Shown in pieces: positions 18,301-25,528 of a stretch of 64,000 nt of DNA. The stretch is from Rikenellaceae bacterium (GTDB taxonomy: Bacteria; Bacteroidota; Bacteroidia; Bacteroidales; Rikenellaceae). Position numbers and translations under genes: made by a program. Position 1 is the stretch's first letter; every line of letters starts with the position of its first letter. The stretch lies in the NCBI GenBank assembly GCA_015059955.1, contig SUZK01000003.1:62001-126000 (forward strand), given 5' to 3'. The notes beneath the pieces were generated by a model. The model was not told the DNA's origin. It saw nothing but the letters and a program-made list of their open reading frames with translations, and searched no databases.

Positions 18301-18340
18301 TATGACGCAATGCGAAATGTGGAGTGACAATAACATTTAG
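15320..18340 (+). CDS. hsdR: Type I restriction enzyme endonuclease/translocase subunit
   Basis: A 1006-residue subunit that, in complex with HsdM and HsdS, translocates unmethylated DNA and cuts it far from the target. The N-terminal PD-(D/E)xK-type nuclease domain contains VVVELKSP (about 150). The SF2 motor follows with Walker A QGSGKS (from 288), DEAH at 387-390, GFTGTP, and the later helicase motif with QAIARVNR. The C-terminal helical part (about 770-1006) is for subunit assembly. Length and motif order are normal and no disruption is seen, so the system looks intact. Confidence 0.97.
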   Translation: MHFTEAHFENAILELMRDTLGYDYVYGPSVEREYTEPLHIDIVQQSLYAINPTLPAEAVEEAIAKIRNIESGSLVQRNEVFHDYLQNGVEVNYFDGKEQRATRVKLIDYDTPLRNNFTVANQWSVEERSVRRADIVVFVNGLPLVVVELKSPSRENTDVSEAYAQLRNYMIEIPSLFVYNAFCVMSDMATSKAGTITAGEDRFMEWKTVDGTSEIHRYAAFDVLFSGMFDKARLIEILRGFICFSKDEKQSAKILAGYHQFFAVRKAVNSVAEATQTDGKGGVFWHTQGSGKSLSMVFFAKRLQEAVSSPTIVILTDRNDLDGQLYRQFAKCADFLRQTPIQAESRKHLGDLLREREANGIFFTTMQKFEESEEPLSTRRNIVVIADEAHRSQYGLTEKIDSEGRVKVGAARRVRNSLPNATYIGFTGTPISQKDRSTREVFGDYIDVYDMTQAVADGATRPVFYESRVINLHLDEATLRRIDDEYEAMAGEAEEYAIEKSKRELGRLDSILGADETIDSLVGDILDHYENYRQYEQTGKAMIVAYSRPIAMKIYHRILELRPAWTDKLAVVMTSGNKDPEEWREIIGNDAHKKELEKRFKDNDSPLKVVIVVDMWLTGFDVPSLSTMYVYKPMAGHNLMQAIARVNRVFGDKQGGLVVDYVGIASALKQAMNDYTIRDRKNYGDTDISKTAYPEFQTKLEVCRDLLHGFDYSAFYGESDMARAAAIAGGVDFLQAPERAETKQLYIKEALLLRQSLSLCQSLLQREERLEAAYFEAVRTLLTRVEGKGKISFREINERINELLKQSIKSEGVINLFSDIKEEFSIFDPKFLEEIAQMKQKNFAVELLRKLIAEQIRVYQRTNTVRAEKFSEILANAMSNYLKGLLTNEEVIEELLKTARAIVSGEEESKKLNLSTEELAFYDAITKPEAVQDFYTNEQLIAITRELTDALRTNKTIDWTMKESARAGMRRIVKRLLKKYKYPPEGQEAALETIMTQCEMWSDNNI

Positions 18341-18368
18341 GATATGACCGAGACCAACAGCACAATGT

Positions 18369-18506
18369 ATGAGAGGAGTGTTCCCTGAATTTGATATTAA
18401 GCAAGAGGTGTGGCGATACAAGTATTTATGTGCATACGTTGATGATAGTTTCAAATTCATAAATAGCTTTATCGTTGTACCGCAAGTGCTTATGAACTAT
18501 TCATGA
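18369..18506 (+). CDS. Possible 45-residue small ORF after hsdR
   Basis: Starts MRGVFPEFDIKQEVWRYKY and ends QVLMNYS. It is the only protein-like stretch found by eye in the 660-bp gap after hsdR. The composition looks protein-like, but no family is recognised. It begins 29 bp after hsdR and could be a small gene or the decayed end of a former one. Confidence 0.2.
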   Translation: MRGVFPEFDIKQEVWRYKYLCAYVDDSFKFINSFIVVPQVLMNYS

Positions 18507-19002
18507 TAGTGCTCATGAAGGCACCAAGAAGGCACTAAGATAGAACTAAGTCGGCACCCAGTCGGAACATAGTCGGCACCCAGTTGATATAAGGGTGTAC
18601 AAGTTAGTGCATAAGTTGTGTATAAGCTAATTTAATGACACTACCATGCAAGTGACTATGCAAGTCACCATGCAAGTGCTCAACCTATCATAAAATATAG
18701 AAAAAGTGCTGTTTTTGCATATTATATGATAGGTTAAGACGAATACAATGTTCGCTCAAAGATGACAATTTCATAACTGATAAAATTTGAATATTAGGGA
18801 TTCCGAACTGAGGTGGAGTAAAATCTTTGCATACCTATTTCTGTTTCAAATTATTTCACTACCTTTGTATCAAAGTAGGAACTCGACTCTGCGAGACACT
18901 GCAAAATGGTGCAGAATTTGGGTGGAGCACTGGCGAGAGATTACGTTTGTTGCGATTCTTTAACGCAAAGATATAGAGTCATTTAGAAATGAACCTCATT
19001 TT
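18507..19002. other. Gene-free right end of the restriction island
   Basis: About 500 bp with no supportable gene. It holds short iterated words: AGTCGGCACCC and variants (18540-18583), ATGCAAGTG and variants three times (18644-18680), and a stem-loop with 10-bp arms AACCTATCAT/ATGATAGGTT (18682-18691 and 18726-18735). No recombinase remnant was recognised in any frame checked by eye. Confidence 0.6.
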
Positions 19003-19054
19003 CCGGTGGCACCACAAAAAAAGAGAACTCGATTTGAGTTCTCTTTTTTTGTTT
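19003..19054. repeat. Right direct repeat (att-like) of the tRNA-Phe island
   Basis: Copy of 10895-10946 with one mismatch. It holds the last 12 nt of tRNA-Phe (CCGGTGGCACCA) without the rest of the tRNA, plus the full terminator stem-loop and T-run. It marks the right edge of the 8.1-kb island. Confidence 0.85.
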
Positions 19055-19103
19055 CAGACACGTCTTACGCGACGAGAGATAGCCTTCGGCTGCTTGTCGA
19101 GTG

Positions 19104-19448
19104 TTATTTATATACCTTATCAGCCTCTTTAAGACGAAGTATCACCCACACTTGCTTCTCGGGGTGCTCTTCTGGGCAAATGCGCTGCACACGCACGTCG
19201 AAGATTTTATCGTAGCCAAGATCCATAAACTGCGATATCAGTTGATTATCGCCACGAGGGATATATCCGAGCTTCGTATCCTCGTAATATATAGCCACCG
19301 CATAGGGGTCGAACTTGTTGTCCTCCTCGCGTACAAGGTGCAGAGGAGTGCCGACCTTAAGCTCTCCGAATGCCTCGCAGCCGTCCCAGAATGTAAAACC
19401 TGCAATGTTGAAATTGCCCAAGTGTTTGTCAATAGTTTTGTGTCCCAT
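19104..19448 (-). CDS. HIRAN-domain protein
   Basis: A 114-residue protein that is essentially a stand-alone HIRAN domain: FNIAGFTFWDG near the start, GELKVGTPLHLVREEDNKFDPYAVAI in the middle and LGYIPRGDNQLISQFMD after it. HIRAN domains bind DNA ends in Rad5/HLTF-type helicases and occur alone in many bacteria, where they are linked to DNA repair or phage-related functions. The gene is only 50 bp outside the right repeat of the island. Its promoter shares an operator-like palindrome with the ADP-ribosylglycohydrolase gene upstream on the same strand. Domain call is good; role is unknown. Confidence 0.85.
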   Translation of the reverse strand: MGHKTIDKHLGNFNIAGFTFWDGCEAFGELKVGTPLHLVREEDNKFDPYAVAIYYEDTKLGYIPRGDNQLISQFMDLGYDKIFDVRVQRICPEEHPEKQVWVILRLKEADKVYK

Positions 19449-19476
19449 AGTATTGTTGTTTTTTAGTTTTATAGTG

Positions 19477-19511
19477 CAAAGTTACAAGCCGTTATTGTCA
19501 ATTTCCGTCAA
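19477..19511 (-). promoter_or_regulatory. Promoter and operator-like site of the HIRAN gene
   Basis: Read on the minus strand, the -7 box is TAACTTTG (19477-19484) and 10 nt further upstream lies TTGAC-GGAAATT-GACAA (19495-19511). The same arrangement, with identical spacing and a perfect palindrome, precedes the ADP-ribosylglycohydrolase gene. Confidence 0.6.
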
Positions 19512-19517
19512 CGAGAT

Positions 19518-20282
19518 TTATATATCGCTTTTTATGCGGGAATAGAACTGCGCAACGACTCTCTCCATATCATCAGGCAAATAGCGCATTGCTTGAGCCT
19601 GCATCTCTTCGGGAACGCCCCAAATAGCCTCGGCGATACCGCCAACAATAGCTCCGATGGTGTCGCTGTCGCCACCAACAGCAATAGCGTAGCGAATAGC
19701 CTCCTCGAAGCTCGCGGCCTTGTCTATTATACCAAATACCATCGGCATCGTACCTTGACAGGTCTCATCAAAATGGAAGCTTCCAAGTCGAGGTTCTGGC
19801 CACTCTGAGTAATATTCTTTCATAGCCTCGAGCATAGCCTCCTTACCCTCGGTGCGCGCAAGGAATATTGCAGACGCCGTAGCTACCGCACCCTTAATAC
19901 CCTCAGGATGGTTGTGTGTAGGCAACGCACTCTTTGTGGCCTCCTCCTCGACTTGCTCCAATGTATCAAACAACCAACCGATAGCCGCGACTCGCATAGC
20001 CGAGCCATTGCCGAAGGAGTTGTATGGGCGAGGATTGTTCGAGGCGATCCAGCCAGCAAACGAACAACCGTAGCTACCCATAGGATTTTGATAATCTCTG
20101 CACCAACGATGTAACACCTTACCATATGGCATACGCTTCATCGCTGCATCTGCAATAGCGATTGTACAGATGGTGTCATCTGTATATGCACAGTTCTTTG
20201 CAAACAACTTAAAATCAAAATTGTCGGTATTATTAAACTCAAAACGAGAACCAACAATATCACCGATAATAGCTCCTATCAT
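19518..20282 (-). CDS. ADP-ribosylglycohydrolase family protein
   Basis: A 254-residue DraG-like enzyme predicted to remove ADP-ribose from modified proteins, nucleic acids or small molecules in a Mg2+-dependent reaction. The family landmarks are GAIIGDIVGSRFE at the N-terminus, AYTDDT near residue 33 (metal-binding DDT), and GGDSDTIGAIVGGIAEA near 200. No ADP-ribosyltransferase gene is seen nearby, so the substrate is unknown. It is separated from the HIRAN gene by 69 bp and each gene has its own promoter of the same design. Family assignment is secure. Confidence 0.93.
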   Translation of the reverse strand: MIGAIIGDIVGSRFEFNNTDNFDFKLFAKNCAYTDDTICTIAIADAAMKRMPYGKVLHRWCRDYQNPMGSYGCSFAGWIASNNPRPYNSFGNGSAMRVAAIGWLFDTLEQVEEEATKSALPTHNHPEGIKGAVATASAIFLARTEGKEAMLEAMKEYYSEWPEPRLGSFHFDETCQGTMPMVFGIIDKAASFEEAIRYAIAVGGDSDTIGAIVGGIAEAIWGVPEEMQAQAMRYLPDDMERVVAQFYSRIKSDI

Positions 20283-20356
20283 TCTTTAATTGATTTATTA
20301 AACATCTACTTACCTTGGCAACAATGTCCCAGCAATAAACTTTGTTATTTCTGGGA

Positions 20357-20391
20357 CAAAGGTACGAGACCCATTTGACAATTACCGTCAA
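20357..20391 (-). promoter_or_regulatory. Promoter and operator-like palindrome of the ADP-ribosylglycohydrolase gene
   Basis: On the minus strand the -7 box is TACCTTTG (20357-20364). Ten nt further upstream is the perfect palindrome TTGAC-N7-GTCAA (20375-20391), over the place where a -33 box would be. The HIRAN gene has the same layout. Confidence 0.65.
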
Positions 20392-20486
20392 CGAATATTT
20401 TATGGAATAAATAATCTGTCTGTTCCTCATAGACAGGGACGGACAAGCATAGACAAATAAACAAAAACCGCCCCGATTTTATGTAC

Positions 20487-20525
20487 TATTTTTGACCAAT
20501 AAGCCCTATTTTGACCAATAAGCCC
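20487..20525. repeat. Two tandem 20-bp units
   Basis: Two consecutive copies of CTATTTT(T)GACCAATAAGCC-C share one boundary base. A short stem-loop CCTCCCTGAAAGGGAGG follows at 20528-20544. No gene is seen between 20283 and the tRNA-Lys terminator. Confidence 0.6.
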
Positions 20526-20575
20526 AACCTCCCTGAAAGGGAGGCGCATCCAGGGTTCTCACTCCCTGAGGGCGC

Positions 20576-20606
20576 AAAAAAAGCGAGAAACTTTCGTTTC
20601 TCGCTT
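20576..20606 (-). terminator. Terminator of tRNA-Lys
   Basis: On the minus strand an 11-bp perfect stem (20596-20606 with 20581-20591, core AAGCGAGAAAC) and a 4-nt loop are followed by a run of seven Ts, directly after the tRNA. Confidence 0.9.
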
Positions 20607-20609
20607 CTG

Positions 20610-20682
20610 TACCCCCTCAGGGGCTCGAACCCTGGACCCCAACATTAAGAGTGTCGTGCTCTACCAACTGAGCTAAAGAGGC
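20610..20682 (-). tRNA. tRNA-Lys (CTT)
   Basis: The minus strand reads GCCTCTT-TA-GCTC...GAGC-A-CGACA-CTCTTAA-TGTTG with T-arm CAGGG-TTCGAGC-CCCTG. The anticodon CTT is at plus positions 20647-20649. The acceptor stem contains several G-T pairs (GCCTCTT with AGGGGGT). CCA is not encoded. Confidence 0.93.
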
Positions 20683-20704
20683 ATTGCTAACCTTTCGATT
20701 GCGA

Positions 20705-20745
20705 GTGCAAAGATAAGACACTTTTTTTAATCTGCCAAACTTTTT
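20705..20745 (-). promoter_or_regulatory. Promoter of tRNA-Lys
   Basis: On the minus strand TTTG occurs within AAGTTTGGCAG, then TATCTTTGCAC about 19-20 nt later, about 25 bp before the tRNA. Sequence from 20746 to about 21040 is AT-rich and shows no gene. Confidence 0.7.
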
Positions 20746-21130
20746 GCAAAAAAAATTAATCTTTTTTTTATCACCTCATTGAGTCATCGCACAAGCCCTT
20801 TGATTTTCACATTATTACATCAAGTGATAATTACAATATTTTTTCTCCATCACACAATGCTTCTCAACCCATCACTCTAAAAAACCAAATATCATCCCCT
20901 AACAATATCAACACATACTATATATTATAATGTATCAAGAGTGCTCCCACCTATAAGTAGGCATGCAGCAATGGCTACGCATAAATACTTAATATGGCCA
21001 TACGAATATAGAAAAAAGGCCAAATAATTAGACTATATTGATAATTATGGGTAACTTTGCAGTAGTAAACTACTTGTTGTAGGATGTAACTGCAAATTAC
21101 CATCGGGCAATTTGTATAATCGTTGACTGT

Positions 21131-22087
21131 ATGAAGGAACTATTGTCAAGTCTTGATGCTCTTGAGATTAACCTGGGCGCAGGAGAAATGTTATTGGTGA
21201 ATATCATCTTAGCTATTGTGATGTTCGGTGTTGCACTCGGTATCAAGCTGACGATGTTTAAAGATGTGTTCAAAAATCCAAAATCGTTGATTCTCGGCTG
21301 CGGCTTGCAGTGGATAGCACTTCCAGCAATCACCTCTCTTTTGGCCATCATACTAAACCCGTTCATCACTCCGATGGTGGCCATAGGCATGATCTTGGTG
21401 GCATCGTGTCCTGGTGGCAACATCTCGAACTTTATGTCGTCATTATCGAAGGGTAATGTTGAGCTATCCGTATCTATGACAACCGTAACGACAATCTTCG
21501 CACCTCTCATCACGCCATTTAACTTTTGGTTTTGGGGCACGCTATACAGCCGTTTTGCCGAGCAGCACAACGATATACCCATGCTTGAGATTCCATTTTT
21601 GGATATGTTACAGCAGATTTTGCTTATCCTCGGTATTCCAATCGTTGTCGGCATGGTTGTTTCCCACTACCTTCCAAAGGTGGCGGCGAAGCTATCCAAG
21701 CCATTGCAGAAGCTCTCTATCGTGCTATTCTTAGGCATGGTAGCCGTATCTTTAAAGCAGGTACTTGCGGAGCTTGACCCATCGGTGACTGCTGCCATCT
21801 TGTGTGTACTGTCGTTCGTCATACTACACAATGCCACAGCGCTTAGTACAGGTTATCTTGGTGCGACGCTACTTCGTGTGCCCAAAATAGATCGTCGCGC
21901 TCTCACCATCGAGGTTGGTATTCAGAACTCTGGCCTTGGCCTCACACTGCTCTTCAACCCTGCGATATTCCCACCCGAGATATGGGGACACAACGGAGGC
22001 ATGGTGCTCATCACAGCACTTTGGGGCGTATGGCACATCGTATCGGGCCTAACAGTAGCAAGCATCTTCCGTCGCTCAACACTATAA
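21131..22087 (+). CDS. Bile acid:Na+ symporter (BASS/SBF) family transporter
   Basis: A 318-residue inner-membrane transporter with about nine to ten hydrophobic helices. The family landmarks CPGGNISNFMSSLSKGNVELSVSMT (about 95-120, discontinuous helix and Na+ site region) and EVGIQNSGLGLTL (about 258-270, second crossover) are intact. Members take up bile acids, organic acids or pantoate-type anions with sodium; the substrate here is unknown. A -7-like TAACTTTG lies at 21052-21059, with a small stem-loop GTAGT-AA-ACTAC just after. The acyltransferase gene starts 7 bp downstream. Confidence 0.93.
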   Translation: MKELLSSLDALEINLGAGEMLLVNIILAIVMFGVALGIKLTMFKDVFKNPKSLILGCGLQWIALPAITSLLAIILNPFITPMVAIGMILVASCPGGNISNFMSSLSKGNVELSVSMTTVTTIFAPLITPFNFWFWGTLYSRFAEQHNDIPMLEIPFLDMLQQILLILGIPIVVGMVVSHYLPKVAAKLSKPLQKLSIVLFLGMVAVSLKQVLAELDPSVTAAILCVLSFVILHNATALSTGYLGATLLRVPKIDRRALTIEVGIQNSGLGLTLLFNPAIFPPEIWGHNGGMVLITALWGVWHIVSGLTVASIFRRSTL

Positions 22088-22094
22088 CTTGAAT

Positions 22095-23429
22095 ATGGCA
22101 AAGGAGAAGAAGATACAGGATTACAACCTACTATACGACGTTCTGCGATACTATGTCGACTTCGCACTAAAACTATCGTATCGAGAGATTAAGTACGTTG
22201 GTCGCGAGTTCATACCTCGCGATGGCGCTGTGATATTTGCGCCCAACCACACCAACGCACTTATGGATGCCCTCGTCATCCTTGCCATAGACCACCAGCC
22301 AAAGGTCTTTGTGGCACGTGCCGACATCTTCCGCAACCCTAAGATTGCCAAGATACTATCGTTCCTCAAGATTATGCCCATCATGCGTATTCGCGATGGC
22401 TACGAGGAGGTCAAGAAGAATAACGAGACCATAGAGCGTGCCGTGGATGTACTGCACGACCGCATACCATTCTGCATATTCCCTGAGGGCACGCACCAAG
22501 CGAAGCACTCATCACTACCGCTATCCAAGGGCATCTTCCGCATAGCATTCCAGGCTCACGAGATGCTCCCCGACATGCCGCTATACATCGTTCCCGTAGG
22601 CTTGCGTTACGGCAGTTTCTTCCGTTTCCGCTCTACGGTACGTGTGCAGATAGGTGAGCCTATCAACGTTGGCAAGTTCATCAATGAGCATAGCGACCTT
22701 GCCACACCAGAGCAGATTACAGCTATGCGCGACGAGCTTACGGCACGCATACACCAGAGCATCTTCTACATCCCTAACGACGAGGACTACGACGCAATAC
22801 ACGAGGTGTGTGCCACGGTAGTAAAGCAGCAGGTCAAGAACTGCCAGTTTGTTGTCGATGGCAAGCGACTGAGAGGTCTTGATGCTCACTTCGAGGCGAA
22901 CAACCGCACCAAGCGAGACATACTTCGCCTTAAGGAGTCAGACCCTGAGGCGGCATCGAAGCTTATCAAGCTTGGTCAGGAGGCATACGAGATGCGCACA
23001 GCTAAGCACATCAGCCTCAAATCGGTATCGGTAAAGTACACCGTATTGTCACGTATATTGAAGATACTATTCCTCATTGTGACACTACCCTACACCCTGC
23101 CGGTATCATTGCTCACGCTACCTATCAACTGCGTCACATCATACCTATTTACACTCCTCAAGGACCGCGCCTTCCGTAACTCGGTGCGCTACCTTGTAAA
23201 CCTTGTGTTGTGGCCGATACTTATGATTATATACACCGTGCTTGCCTTCAGCTTCCTACCATGGACATGGGCCCTTGGCGTTGTTGTTGTGCTTCTGCCT
23301 GCGCCTATCATCGCACAGGAGTCGTGGAGACTTTTGCGACTCTTGGTGTCGGACATCAAGCTACTATCCAACAAGCCACTGCGCGAGAAATACAGAGAGA
23401 TTAGAGTACTATTCACCCAATTAAAATAA
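22095..23429 (+). CDS. 1-acyl-glycerol-3-phosphate acyltransferase-like (PlsC family)
   Basis: A 444-residue membrane-associated acyltransferase. The catalytic NHTNALMD (HX4D, near residue 55) and FPEGTHQ (near 133) motifs are in the N-terminal half. The C-terminal ~110 residues contain two to three hydrophobic segments that a minimal PlsC lacks, so it belongs to the longer GPAT/PlsC-like group. The ATG at 22095 is taken as start; a TTG two codons earlier would add two residues. It is likely to acylate glycerol phosphate or lysophospholipid. Co-transcribed with the BASS transporter and the outer-membrane barrel gene. Confidence 0.88.
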   Translation: MAKEKKIQDYNLLYDVLRYYVDFALKLSYREIKYVGREFIPRDGAVIFAPNHTNALMDALVILAIDHQPKVFVARADIFRNPKIAKILSFLKIMPIMRIRDGYEEVKKNNETIERAVDVLHDRIPFCIFPEGTHQAKHSSLPLSKGIFRIAFQAHEMLPDMPLYIVPVGLRYGSFFRFRSTVRVQIGEPINVGKFINEHSDLATPEQITAMRDELTARIHQSIFYIPNDEDYDAIHEVCATVVKQQVKNCQFVVDGKRLRGLDAHFEANNRTKRDILRLKESDPEAASKLIKLGQEAYEMRTAKHISLKSVSVKYTVLSRILKILFLIVTLPYTLPVSLLTLPINCVTSYLFTLLKDRAFRNSVRYLVNLVLWPILMIIYTVLAFSFLPWTWALGVVVVLLPAPIIAQESWRLLRLLVSDIKLLSNKPLREKYREIRVLFTQLK

Positions 23430-23433
23430 TTTT

Positions 23434-24846
23434 ATGAGACTACGCTACATCTTTGCGTTAGCCGCACTACTAACAACAACACAACTACGTGCCGAGAACC
23501 CCGAGACAGAAGTCACGCCTGCCGAGGTGCCCGCAAAAAAGGAGATTGTAAAGACAGGCTATAACTTCGGCCCACTACCTGCCGTGGCATTCGATGCAGA
23601 CAAGGGTTTCCAGCTCGGAGCCTTATTAAATATCTACGACTTTGGCGACGGCTCGACATATCCCAACACACGACAGCAGTGGTACTTCGAGGCATCGTTC
23701 TTCACCAAAGGCTCACAGCAGTTCGTAGTATCGTACGACAACCGTTTCCTTATCCCTGGCGTGCGCTGGTCATCGGCACTCACCATCTTCAACGATAAGG
23801 CGATGGATTTCTACGGCTTCAATGGCTACATGTCGTACTACGACCATGAGCGCGTTAAGTTGGGTAAGGACAAGAACGACCCAACATATTATATATATAC
23901 GCCCAAGTATCGTGTCAACCGCCTTGCGATACTCTTCAAGAGCGACTTCGTGGGTAACATATGGGATAAGAAGCTCTTCTGGGAGGCTGGCTACCACTTC
24001 GGCTACTTCAAGCAGGGCTACAAAAATCAGAGCGCGCTGAACCTCGACAAGATTAACAAGAATAAGAAGGAGGGCAAGGCATTCCCTGAGGATGAGCCTA
24101 CGATATTCGATATGTATCGTCAGTGGGGTCTTATCTCGGAGGATGAGGCATGGGGAGGTATTAATAGCACCGTGCGTCTTGGATTGCTCTTCGACACACG
24201 CGATAAGGAGGGTGCTCCCTCGCGTGGCATCTGGGCAGAGGGTCACCTTATGCTCGCACCAAAGTGGCTCGGCACGACAAACCCATACTATCGTTACTCG
24301 TTGACCTTCCGCCACTATGTGCCCATCGTCAAGAACGACATCCTCACATTCGCCTACCGACTAAACTACGAGGGTACGTTTGGCCGCAAGGCACCCTACT
24401 ACGTATTGCCATATATCACCACTATGGGTCAGACATACGACCGCGACGGTATGGGTGGCTACCGCACGATACGAGGTATCATGCGTAACCGTGTGCAGGG
24501 CTTAGATGTGGCGTCATACAACGTTGAGCTACGCTGGCGCTTTGTGTCATTCACGCTCTGGAAGCAGAACATATCGTTTGGCCTCAACGTATTCTCGGAT
24601 GGTACGATGGTTACCAAGGGCCGTGACATGACCTTCCGTGGCGAGGAGCAGTATCGCGCTGCATATGACGAGTATATGGCACAGGGTGAGGGTCGAGACC
24701 TGCCACATATCACCATTGGTGGTGGTCTGCGCTTCATCATGAACCAGAACTTCATCGTGGCCTTTGAGTATGGTACGCCTCTTGGTCGTCTGCGCAAGCA
24801 GGATGGCAAGGGTGCATTCTACATTAACACTGGATACTTATTCTAA
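23434..24846 (+). CDS. Outer-membrane beta-barrel protein, Omp85/BamA-TamA-like
   Basis: A 470-residue protein with a signal peptide (MRLRYIFALAALLTTTQLRA). Nearly all the rest is made of alternating aromatic strands, with GGYRTIRGIMRNRVQG (about 345-360) corresponding to the RGF-like loop of the Omp85 surface-antigen barrel, and it ends in Phe (INTGYLF). It has no clear POTRA domains, so it is a short, barrel-only member. It starts 4 bp after the acyltransferase gene and is followed by a terminator. A role in lipid or protein transfer to the outer membrane is suggested by the context but is not proven. Confidence 0.82.
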   Translation: MRLRYIFALAALLTTTQLRAENPETEVTPAEVPAKKEIVKTGYNFGPLPAVAFDADKGFQLGALLNIYDFGDGSTYPNTRQQWYFEASFFTKGSQQFVVSYDNRFLIPGVRWSSALTIFNDKAMDFYGFNGYMSYYDHERVKLGKDKNDPTYYIYTPKYRVNRLAILFKSDFVGNIWDKKLFWEAGYHFGYFKQGYKNQSALNLDKINKNKKEGKAFPEDEPTIFDMYRQWGLISEDEAWGGINSTVRLGLLFDTRDKEGAPSRGIWAEGHLMLAPKWLGTTNPYYRYSLTFRHYVPIVKNDILTFAYRLNYEGTFGRKAPYYVLPYITTMGQTYDRDGMGGYRTIRGIMRNRVQGLDVASYNVELRWRFVSFTLWKQNISFGLNVFSDGTMVTKGRDMTFRGEEQYRAAYDEYMAQGEGRDLPHITIGGGLRFIMNQNFIVAFEYGTPLGRLRKQDGKGAFYINTGYLF

Positions 24847-24868
24847 ACATATGTGTTAGATGAGATTA

Positions 24869-24905
24869 AGAGATTAGCGCAACATAGCCTAATCTCTCTT
24901 TTTTT
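24869..24905 (+). terminator. Terminator after the outer-membrane barrel gene
   Basis: Nine-bp perfect stem AGAGATTAG/CTAATCTCT (24869-24877 with 24889-24897) followed by a long T-run. Confidence 0.88.
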
Positions 24906-24955
24906 ATCACTTGCAATGCGCCAACTACACAAACATTGCGATTTCGAATTGTACA

Positions 24956-24994
24956 AAAAAAAGAGACTAACCCTCAAAAAGATTAGCCTCTCGT
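24956..24994 (-). terminator. Terminator of rpmE2
   Basis: On the minus strand an 11-bp stem (AGAGGCTAATC paired with GGTTAGTCTCT, two G-T pairs) is followed by eight Ts. It lies about 20 bp after the L31 stop. Confidence 0.88.
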
Positions 24995-25011
24995 TCTGTG
25001 AGTGAAGAATC

Positions 25012-25275
25012 CTACTTATTCTTCTTATCGTAGCGCTTTGCGTAACGGCTCATAAACTTATCCACACGACCGGCGGTGTCTACCAACTTCATCTTACCTG
25101 TGTAGAATGGGTGAGATGTGTTAGAGATTTCCATCTTATACACGGGATAGGTTTCGCCGTTCACCTCGATGGTCTCCTTTGTCGAAACGGCGGACCTGCA
25201 CAAAAACACGTGGTCATTCGACATATCCTTGAATGCCACTAAACGATAATTCTCTGGATGAATACCCTTTTTCAT
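25012..25275 (-). CDS. rpmE2: 50S ribosomal protein L31, type B
   Basis: An 87-residue ribosomal protein of the large subunit. The start MKKGIHPENYRLVAFKDMSND and the segment HPFYTGKMKLVDTAGRVDKF are diagnostic of L31. The CxxC zinc ligands of type A L31 are absent (only one Cys), so this is the zinc-independent type B, which is normal in Bacteroidota. It is monocistronic with its own promoter and terminator. Assignment is secure. Confidence 0.97.
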   Translation of the reverse strand: MKKGIHPENYRLVAFKDMSNDHVFLCRSAVSTKETIEVNGETYPVYKMEISNTSHPFYTGKMKLVDTAGRVDKFMSRYAKRYDKKNK

Positions 25276-25320
25276 TTCGTCTTTTTGTTATAATTAATAT
25301 TGCAATAATTAATTCGGCGG

Positions 25321-25351
25321 CAAAGATAATACTTTTTTTTATTCGCGCAAA
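25321..25351 (-). promoter_or_regulatory. Promoter of rpmE2
   Basis: On the minus strand TTTG (25348-25351) and TATCTTTG (25321-25328) have a 19-nt spacer, 45 bp before the L31 start. Confidence 0.85.
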
Positions 25352-25432
25352 GATTTTTCACTTTTTTATCGCTTTTATTCGTTGACAATGAGCGCAGGGG
25401 AGTATTGCCGTGTCGATTTTTTCGCTATTTTC

Positions 25433-25463
25433 TTGGCTGACTCGATTTTTTGTACTACCTTTG
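25433..25463 (+). promoter_or_regulatory. Promoter of mqnA
   Basis: -7 box TACCTTTG (25456-25463) with a TTGG in the -33 place (25433-25436), 19 nt apart. The leader is about 60 nt. Confidence 0.65.
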
Positions 25464-25528
25464 CACTGATATAGTGGGTTGCAATAGCCCAGTAGAGGGT
25501 TTAACCAATAACAGAAAAACTATGGACG

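Noticed and set aside
19315..19545. Plus-strand ORF across the HIRAN promoter
   Set aside because: It is antisense to the HIRAN gene start and covers a recognisable promoter; no protein family is seen.
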